Positions 56,246-64,000 of a stretch of 64,000 nt of DNA are shown piece after piece (the first letter of the stretch is position 1; each line of letters starts with the position of its first letter). The position numbers were made by a program, and so were the translations under genes. Under the pieces are notes generated by a model, which saw only the letters and a list, made by a program, of their open reading frames with translations, did no database searches and was not told the origin of the DNA. The stretch lies in assembly GCA_026874595.1 (NCBI GenBank), contig CM049319.1:5546601-5610600 (forward strand). The letters are read 5' to 3'. The stretch is from Sipunculus nudus. Taxonomy: Eukaryota; Annelida; Sipuncula; Golfingiida; Sipunculidae.

Positions 56246-56401
56246 TTGGACATAGGTGTACGCACGCGCCAAGCCATTACCGGAAGCCTGCCCCGATGCC
56301 GGCAAGTGAGCCATCACGGGGGAATCGTCTGTGGAGTGTGCGACCTCGGGAATAAGGTCAAAATAAAAAAAATAACTATCCGTTTTTGAAAAATCAGCCA
56401 T
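56177..56401 (-). other. Open frame without recognised function
   Basis: On the - strand reads MADFSKTDSYFFYFDLIPEV and on for 74 codons. It is less AT-rich than its surroundings, but its 3' part overlaps the dispersed repeat at 56030-56245 and I recognise no family. It could be a first exon or chance. Confidence 0.15.
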
Positions 56402-56829
56402 ACTGGTGAAAATGGCAAAAGAAAGAAAGAATAGTAAAAAAGGAAAATAAAATAAAACAAAAATTTGAAATCAATTGTGGTTAACTTCGGTTAAACTAAG
56501 ATAAACTCACAACATATTTACTCAAATATGGATATAGAAATAAACTCAACCCTTATAAACTTCCCATCCCGAGGGGGAGGATCGAAAAATGAAGTTTATG
56601 TTTATATGAACAAGTGTTCAATGCCCCGGGAAATATTTTTGAGCGTGTAATCCAAGAAATCAAGATGACATTGTGTAAGCCAATGATAATAAAAAATGAT
56701 AGTAGATGATGTAAATTTGATTTTGGAAACGTGCCACATTCTAAGGAAAGCTCGCTTGCTTGATATGATAAAGTGAAAACATCGCGTTCAGTCAGGTGTC
56801 ATAGTTTGAATGCGACTTTATGCACATAC

Positions 56830-56925
56830 CTGGGCGTATGGCAAGAACAAAAGGTGCTCGTCTGTGACATTTAAAATTGGTTAGGTCTAGCGTCTGCCGT
56901 TAGTTTCCCACCATATCTTGTATGC
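56830..56925 (-). pseudogene. Second M13 relic: copy of exon c with two stops
   Basis: Also 96 bp, reading AYKIWWETNGRR, stop, T, stop, PILNVTDEHLLFLPYAQ. Acceptor TGTTGTAG and donor CAG|GTATGT are kept. No partner for exons a, b or d was found between 55000 and 59000, so this copy is partial. Confidence 0.75.
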
Positions 56926-59060
56926 CTACAACATAAAAAATAACAGAACAAAATCAAAGTTTAAATATACATTGGAAGGAGCATACAAAGACGGGCACAT
57001 TATGTAACACCTGGGTTGATTCGACGTTCATTGCTTAAATAATGTGTTAATAAAAATATATAATTAAGGTGCTCAATGCAATCAAACAGATAAAGATTAT
57101 CACATTTGTTTCCCTATGATTAATGGCTTTGATTTTTGCTTTTTTTTAATTCTTCTGAAGCGGATTAAATTAAACAATACATCAAACCTTTTTAATAGAC
57201 CGCATACACCTCGCCAAAGAAGCGTGACCTAAGATGTCCCGATACGTACAAAATTCAATATTGAACAATATTGTCGTATGTTAGAAACAGAGATAGGGGC
57301 ATAACACAGTTTTGCGCTGTAACATAAATACATGGAGAAAATATATTACATATATATATTCGAAAATCTCCAAATTAATCGATCTCCATTCTTATATATC
57401 TGGGTAATATGACTTGGCCTTATGTGACTAAATCAGGCAATCCACGATCGCCTATGGGTTGAAGATAAGCACTGTAGACACGAAAAAGCAAATGCTTGAA
57501 ATATTTGAAACCATTTTATCTCTGTAGTGGCGGAACAGTGTATTGTTCTATATAGTGAGCCTTTTTCAGTTGGAATATGTGAAAGCACAAATCCAATCGA
57601 TTACATCTGATAAGTATACACTAGACAATTCAATATACAGTCTTGATAAATAAGATTTCTTTGATAATTCTGCTTAAAGACTTTTTTTGTCATGCTAAAT
57701 GACTTGTGTATGTGAGTTGTTTCAATATCAATCTGTTTCCCTTAAAAAATTTGACCCAGTGAAATACGGAACAATATCATTTCAAATGTATCACTAGAAA
57801 AAATATATATATCGCCAAAAGGAACCTTCATGATGTATGAGCTGAATGGAATAAATAAACAAGTGCTTCAATATCAACCTAGTTTCCAAATTAATCTAAA
57901 AGATTGTTTTGTCGTAAAAAGTTTAAATTTTGAAATAACACAAACACGGAGTGTTGTATTTTCAGCAATGTCTCACCTGTTCGAAAGAGCATCGGAATAA
58001 TAGTACAAAGAAATTATATTTAATATTTATATATTATTTTTAATATTTATATACCTCATGTTTTTAGGCAACATTTTCCCCGGCACTGGGGGAAATAATA
58101 TGATGAAGTCAGTCAGGATTATAAGCATAAGGTAGTTTACTCGAGTTCTTAAAGGACAATATATTTGCATTTATTATGTATTTTGACAATTTTTTTAAAG
58201 CAGGTTCAAAGGACATGGTAAAGCAATGATATCAGTATGATCTTATCAAGATGTTTTATCCCGGTTTATCATATATATGAGACAACAGAAGAGACAAAAA
58301 GAACAAACACTGGGTGTAAACCGGTCGCGGCTGGCAATGCACTTTATTATTGGGCTTAAGAAGACATGTTGGCTTATGCGCCCGAGGGGAGTCCGCGTTG
58401 GAATTCTGATAGGGGAACCCTCGAAAACAAAACATGAAATAGACCTTTTGTTAGGTTATGCAGCACCAGAGAAAGTAAAAAACACTATCCATGTCCACAG
58501 TATAAACTGACGGATTAAATGTTTGCGACAAATTACCTATGGAAAACTCCACAGGTGAAAAGGATTGAATCCTTTGTTGAGAACGTATCAGAAGGCATCT
58601 CAATAAACTGGAGGGCAGCATGGGAAAATAAATCTCACATTTATGCGGTATTGTAAATGGTATTCTGTTGATAATACAATATAGTTATCATTATCAGACT
58701 GTGTTTTTCTTATATGTCCCCGATATTTCTCTTCATATTCATATTTTAAATTATAATGTATTGTTTTTTGTATTTGTACCTGTATGGTATCCCTAAATTT
58801 TATTATTGTAAACATCAAATATTATATATTAAATCATTCATTTTAACCTCAATCATTGAAGCTTCTGATTAGCAAATGAGATATTACCGATGCAATAATT
58901 TCTAATATCCATTAAATCACTGGAAAATTGTGAAATCAACGGAAAATTTGAAAGTACCATTTTATGTTCCATCAATGAGATATCGTTCATTTCAGTGAGA
59001 AAAAAATCAATATGTCAGTTTTGAAGTTTTATTGTGAATTCATATTTTATTGACATGTAC
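56926..59060. other. No gene seen
   Basis: AT-rich sequence. A 77-codon open frame at 58277-58510 (+) has no recognisable motif. No further M13 exon was found here. Confidence 0.4.
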
Positions 59061-59201
59061 TTATGTTGCGTTCAGATCATCAGGTAACGCACCATTCCTC
59101 CATTCCCCTTTACACTGGAACACATGGGCGAAGTCCTCCGAGTTGCTGCACGGTCCCAGAATCCTTTCAGAATGTGATGTTATTTCAGTATGAGTAGATA
59201 A
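59061..59201 (-). pseudogene. M13 metallopeptidase relic, exon d (C-terminal)
   Basis: Reads THTEITSHSERILGPCSNSE then DFAHVFQCKGEWRN and a TAA at 59061-59063. H-S-x-R-x-L-G-x-x-S-N-S-x-x-F-x-x-x-F-x-C is the family's C-terminal block, but the usual end C-x-V/L-W is replaced. AATAAA follows on the - strand (59046-59051). Just upstream, FCLVPSYLLILK in another frame resembles the family's V-W-C to P-x-Y stretch, suggesting a frameshift. Confidence 0.7.
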
Positions 59202-60014
59202 CTGGGCACCAAGCAGAAGGCTTTTAAAAAATACCACTAGAAGGTTACGTCAGTAATAAAAATATCATATGTTTATGCCAACTCCTATTTGCCAATACTT
59301 TATGCGGATTAAGGAAATTGTGTATATTCTTTTGTCGGCGTTTCAGAAAAAGACTATTACGTACTACATGCGATAAATTCCTAAATGTGATTAATGGTTC
59401 ATTAGTTAGATGTCTGCTTTCTATTTAGTTTATGTTCTTATAAAATTACCATACATTAGTTGTCCATTGAATAAAACGTGGAGTTTTCTAGGGAGTACCT
59501 GCGCATATCTTGATCTTTTTGACAGAAATATAATTACTGTACGCGTGTTTACAAATTCTTTACAAATGCAGATGTCAATGATTTTTTCAAACTGTATTGG
59601 TTCAATTCTAGATTTATTTTTCAGGGGAATATTTTCCTTTGGTTCGTTTAAAAATTCACGTAGTGCACTGTGTCATCGTAAAAGCTGTGACTCTGTAAAT
59701 TAGTCGTTTGAGTTTAATATGAACTAGCGACCTAAATATCCCTGGCGTATGTGACCCGTGTAGTATCTTCTTTCACCAGCCTTCAGGTTTGTACTCAGAG
59801 CACCACACCTGTCATAAGGAAATACAATTTAAGAAAAACGCAAAGCTTTCTTGGGTGTATGAAACGGTTATTTGCATACAGGTAATCATGCCGGCAGCAA
59901 TGATAATTTGGCCATGGACCGTTTATGATACAGTTAGTTTATTTAATGCATTGGAAATGCAAACTCGGCAATCTGATTACAAACAAAACAACGTACCAAC
60001 GAGGTACTATTACG

Positions 60015-60017
<3 letters not shown>

Positions 60018-60076
<59 letters not shown>
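60018..60076. repeat. AT dinucleotide microsatellite
   Basis: Nearly pure (AT)n just downstream, on the - strand, of M13 relic exon c. Confidence 0.95.
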
Positions 60077-60077
<1 letters not shown>

Positions 60078-60099
60078 ACTTGATCAATAAGGACTATAC

Positions 60100-60195
60100 C
60101 TGAGGATATGACAGGAACAACAGCTGTTCGTCTGCGACACCAAGCGTTGGTAAGGTCTGTCCCTCGCCGTTAGTGTCTTTTCATCTTTCGTAAGC
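60100..60195 (-). pseudogene. M13 metallopeptidase relic, exon c, with in-frame TGA
   Basis: 96 bp reading AYER, stop, KDTNGEGQTLPTLGVADEQL then LFLSYPQ. E-Q-L-F-F-x-x-Y-A-Q is the family helix. The TGA replaces the Trp that the sister copy at 56830-56925 keeps. Acceptor TATATAACAG and donor CAG|GTATAG are intact. Confidence 0.8.
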
Positions 60196-60801
60196 CTGTT
60201 ATATAAAAAAAGAGAATATTTCAGAGAGGAACTGATGAAAGTCGGGAAGAGAAAATGGCAGATCAAAATTAATAAATTAATGAAAAAAAGAACATTACTA
60301 TTGACTCAGGATTCTGGTTCAACCTGCTATTGTGATTTTTGCACACCAGGTGGGACGATTAACGAATTTCAATACTTTAACCATTTGCTAATTTTTATTC
60401 TAATGAATACTGTATTGAACTTGCTATTTAACAGTCAAACCATAAGCGACAGTCTATTTCTTTAATTACACATGATTCATATAAAAATCCAGTGGCTTTA
60501 AATTAATGGTAGGTAAACTGGATTTCAGGATGCAACTGCTGTCTTTAAATAAATAGTCAGGATATAACTAATGTTCCGCATCAATCACTGATTAAATTGG
60601 GCTTATTAGCATTCCTCAGTAAAAGTTAAAAATGCAAAGAAGATCCTTGAAACATTGAATTGGATCCTTTTTTACCTACATCATATTCATTTTGCAATGT
60701 TATTTTAAAAGAAGAAAGACCGCATGCGTACTACATAATGAAATGTTAACATAAACAAATAGCATTTACTGAGCAATTACGTGAAACAAAAAAAATCAAA
60801 C

Positions 60802-60867
60802 TCGAAAAGGTGTCCTAGCTGCCGCCGCATCGGCAATGTTTTCTCCCAGATTCTGTCTTCCGTTCAC
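60802..60867 (-). pseudogene. M13 metallopeptidase relic, exon b
   Basis: On the - strand reads VNGRQNLGENIADAAAARTP then FR. V-N-G-R-x-x-L-G-E-N-I-A-D is the family signature containing the third zinc ligand Glu and the Asp that orients the zinc histidine. The following N-G-G of the family is replaced by A-A-A. Acceptor TTGCAG, donor GTTTGA, phase 0, joining exons a and c. Confidence 0.8.
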
Positions 60868-61291
60868 CTGCAATTTAGATATATATAAACTTAAAATTGA
60901 CGCTCCTTGTTTGGTCCCTCATGAGTTTTTTTTTTATTTTTGAGCATGAATATTCCTCATGCAATAACAAGCCTAGAAAACATGTTACCAAAGCTGTAGG
61001 AATAATCATCCTAAATAAAATGCTGTAACCGATCTCATGGAAACATAATATAAAAAAAGACGTGCTAGAGAGCGCGCGATTTGTATATTTCGTTTATATA
61101 CTTCTACGTGAGTTTTCAAAAATAGTTCTTTTTCTCATATCAAGGAAAATGCCTTTCCTTAAAACATTATGTCGTTCATGTTACATAGTTATGTATTTGT
61201 TGTACATGTTAGAAGGCGTCTTACAGGAAATGTTTTTCATATAAACAAATCTTAATTGAGAAACTTGCAATGCACATAAAAGTATTCGTAC

Positions 61292-61424
61292 CGTCATATT
61301 TGCAGCAGGAACAAAATAGGACGAGTACTGATTGATAAAGCACTCAGCCTTCTCCTCGATTAGTTCATGGCTTTCCTTAGGCCACCATCCTCGTTGCTTG
61401 TCGCCATACTTGTTGAACAATCGG
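61292..61424 (-). pseudogene. M13 metallopeptidase relic, exon a
   Basis: On the - strand reads LFNKYGDKQRGWWPKESHEL then EEKAECFINQYSSYFVPAAN. This matches the neprilysin/endothelin-converting-enzyme segment with W-W, E-x-A-x-C and Q-Y just after the H-x-x-H zinc site. Splice sites look intact (acceptor TTACATAAG, donor ACG|GTACGA). This exon itself has no stop; the zinc-site exon expected just upstream was not found. Confidence 0.75.
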
Positions 61425-62939
61425 CTTATGTAAAAGAAATATTTAATGTGTCAATTACAATAAAAACAAATATGATGGGGAGAATGTATTCGGATAAGGA
61501 CTAAATTGCCAACAGATCAAACACCTCTTGACCATTACGTCAAATACTGTGATAACACACCAGAAGCAGGAGACGGCCTAAAATACAATAAGGACTTCTC
61601 AATTAATCAGAGTCTCGCGGATATACAAGGGAAAATATTTAGATGTATTAATACGGTATCATTACGTAATACATTTTTTTATCAGATCAGGTCTTATGTC
61701 CTTAGGCCCTGGAAATAATGTGCCTTCCTTTAAAAAAGTTATAGTTGTAAAGACTAACCCACCATACAGACATACACCAAAAATAAATTGGTTATGTTTG
61801 ACGTTGCGGCTACGTTATTTTACTTTAGTAACAGATATTTGGAATTTCCTCAGTTTGAATTTCGAATTAAAATTTCATAGCTACCGGATATTCCCAATAT
61901 TTTAATTTAATGCCAACACCATGCTAGATGTCCCATTCTCAAAATAGTTCCGTAGCAATGTAGAACTTTGTACTTGAAAATTTGGAAAAATGCAAATACC
62001 TTTGGACAGCCTAGCATTCTTTCAAACCGTCAGATATTCGATGCATTAAGCCTGGACTTTATAAAGGGAGGGATCAGAGCATAATCTAAATTGAGAATGT
62101 GTAATCACTGGTTTATCTTAAGGATTCTTCTCTTTATATGTCATTCTATTTCTATCGACTGATAATCTCAAATTACAGTTGAAACATTTTGTATCATGAC
62201 ATTTAAGGAATGTCTTGAAATTTTATGCTACACAAATAAATCATAACCGAAGCCCATAATTCATTTGACCAGTGTAAGACATATCGCTGAAAACCCCAGG
62301 AATCTGAAGAAGACAGATATAATACTCATGATGGTAGGAAGCAGACCGTAAATATAAAATGACATGGATCCCTCAAGCCTCACCGTATCCTCATACGGCT
62401 AATAACCTTACATACACAGGTACCTGATATTTGAAGTTCCAAAGAAATATTCGATTGTTTTTTTCCCAGTAAAATCAAAGTAGTTAATTAATATCGTTTC
62501 GCTCTTTCCTCCAAATATCCACGCATCACATACACTGGGGCAAAAGAACTTCTGAAGAACCAATTTGCATATTTCACCTTTCTTCTAGATAAATGAAGAG
62601 AAATAGGCCTATGCATTAATGCCTTGAGACTACATATAAATCAAATCTTAGTGCACACAAAAGGTTCTTGAACGGACCTGTATATATGGTTAAACTGAAA
62701 AAGAAGAGAATTTATGACACAACTCGGGAGGTTAGCCTGAATCTGTTAATACTCCGTTGAGAAGCCGTTATTATAGTAATGGGTTAACCGGTATTCTGGC
62801 ACCCATAAAAATACCACCGGGGTATTTCGTGTCCTATGAAAAGGTATTTCCCCAGAAACAAGGGCGTTCCCCCTAAAAACATGTCATTTTTTCTTTGGCT
62901 ACTTGATGTGTGCACACTGAAGTATTTTTTCTAAACGAA
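61425..62939. other. No certain gene; expected position of upstream M13 exons
   Basis: I searched the - strand for the family's H-E-x-x-H and N-A-F/Y blocks and saw none that can be defended. A TTATTGTATTTTAG acceptor-like site at about 61578-61591 precedes 60 bases with no open M13 frame. Confidence 0.4.
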
Positions 62940-63579
62940 CAAATGCTGGTGGTGCCATCTGCAGCCGTTCTTGTGTGGCATTCATTCGTGCGTTGTCTTT
63001 TGGTGAAAGTTGCTCATATCTCAGGAGTGGTTAACTTATTGCTCTGAAATTCGGCAACCATCTCGGAGAGTTTTACTCGTAGACCAGTCTATCTTCCCGT
63101 TTTCGAAGAAAACGACATTTGCTGTATTAGCCTGAAATTGTGCATGTTAATAAATCCTGCATACCTCCATCATGTATGCAAGACTGGTGGCTCCAACTGC
63201 AACTGTTTTTGCGCGGTGTCCATCGCTCATATCTCAGGATTGGATGGATGTATCAGCCTGAATTTTGTATGTTTATCCGTCTTGGATAGCTTTTTTGTAG
63301 ACCATACAGGTGGCCTCACCTGCTGTTCCGGTTTTATAGAATACATGGATGAGGTTTCTAAGTAGTGGACTGGTGTCTCGTTCTGAAATTCTGCATCTTG
63401 TATCCATCTGTAGATCTGTTTTTGGTGAAAATTTCACATATATGTGGAGTTTAATTGACATCAATGATGCCACAAGTTTGGAGTCATGTCATGTCAGGAA
63501 CATTCAATTGCTTACTTTTCCCATGTCTCTGTAATTTGGCGGTTACACGCGGTCGCTTGTCAATTACCCTTATTCTAGT
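62940..63579 (+). mobile_element. C-type element C6, 3' part
   Basis: Diverged C units (GGTGGTGCCATCTGCAGC, TCATATCTCAGGA) end with GGCGGTTACACGCGGTCGC, a weak hairpin, TATT and CTAGT. The 5' end is absent. Confidence 0.75.
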
Positions 63580-63819
63580 TCATCTAATGGAATAACTGGT
63601 CCCTTTATGTTTATGTATGTGTAAAACTGCCTTGTACATAGTTTAGGCAATTAGATAAAATAAGATAACTGTCAAGTTTTATCTCCTGCATGTCAATGTA
63701 CGTATCAATAAATAAAGCCTCGTAAAATATTTGTGTATATATGTATATATGTATAGCAACGGATCATTTTATAGGAATAATATGGTCCATAATTATGAGA
63801 GGCACATGTTAAGATTCAA

Positions 63820-63875
63820 AGGATAATAATAATACTAATAATAATGATAATAATGATAATAATAAAAATAATAAA
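63820..63875 (+). repeat. AAT/GAT trinucleotide repeat
   Basis: AATAATAATACTAATAATAA and related units. Nothing coding follows before the window end. Confidence 0.9.
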
Positions 63876-64000
63876 AAGATGAAGACACCTAAGTGTAGAC
63901 TACTGTTTATTTTGTCCACGAGCTTTCGAAGCTCAGAGCTCTATCAGGTGGAAAGTGATTTTTTTATTAAATGATATTGTATTTATATGTATGGTTTAAA

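Noticed and set aside
58277-58510. 77-codon open frame on the + strand
   Set aside because: No recognisable motif, no splice context and no similarity to neighbours; length is within chance.
61500-61591. Possible zinc-site exon of the M13 relic on the - strand
   Set aside because: An acceptor-like TTTTAG and scraps such as GQEVFD can be read, but only by mixing frames; no HExxH is present.

Overview
The window is animal nuclear DNA, most likely from a mollusc and perhaps a bivalve. It is AT-rich, has small exons (about 60-200 bp) in long introns, and is crowded with short non-coding mobile elements whose tetranucleotide cores (CCGT/CTGT) and terminal hairpins recall the bivalve 'pearl' elements. 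The phylum is inferred from repeat style and protein type, not proven.

The one clearly intact gene is on the + strand, from about 9066 to 54015. It encodes a molybdo-flavoenzyme of the xanthine dehydrogenase/aldehyde oxidase family. I could place 33 coding exons whose reading phases join without a break: 2Fe-2S domain (exons 1-3), second 2Fe-2S domain (3-4), FAD domain (5-9), flavoprotein C-terminal domain (10-12), molybdopterin domains (13-33), then a stop at 54013-54015 and a probable poly(A) signal. About 1,294 residues are visible; the start codon lies in an upstream exon I could not find. Pocket residues are of the aldehyde oxidase type, not the xanthine dehydrogenase type. Exon numbers here count visible exons, and residue numbers count from the first full codon of visible exon 1.

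The rest is mainly repeats. Three element families recur. A begins TTTTTAGCTCAGCTGAC and ends with the palindrome TGACCCATGGGTCA. B begins TTAGCCCTCAGCC and ends GGCTGAGGGCT, hairpin, CTAGT. C begins GTATCCGCCAAAAC and ends GGCGGATAC, hairpin, CTAGT. They share one plan: short inverted ends, 5' hairpin, simple-repeat core (A and B), internal tandem units, 3' hairpin and insertion in T runs. This fits Helentron-associated non-autonomous elements. A fourth family (D) and several minor repeats are also present. Elements are nested in each other at 10124-15866 and 34631-36960.

Region by region: 1-2025 is the 3' part of an A element; 2031-7620 is bounded by a long degenerate inverted repeat; 9066-54015 is the oxidase gene with its element-filled introns; 55100-56250 is a cluster of inverted repeats, simple repeats and SINE-like sequence; 56830-61424 on the - strand holds decayed exons of an M13 (neprilysin/endothelin-converting-enzyme-like) metallopeptidase; 62940-63579 is the 3' part of a C element.

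The most unusual signal is that three introns of the oxidase gene begin with tandem copies of the end of the preceding exon, splice donor included.
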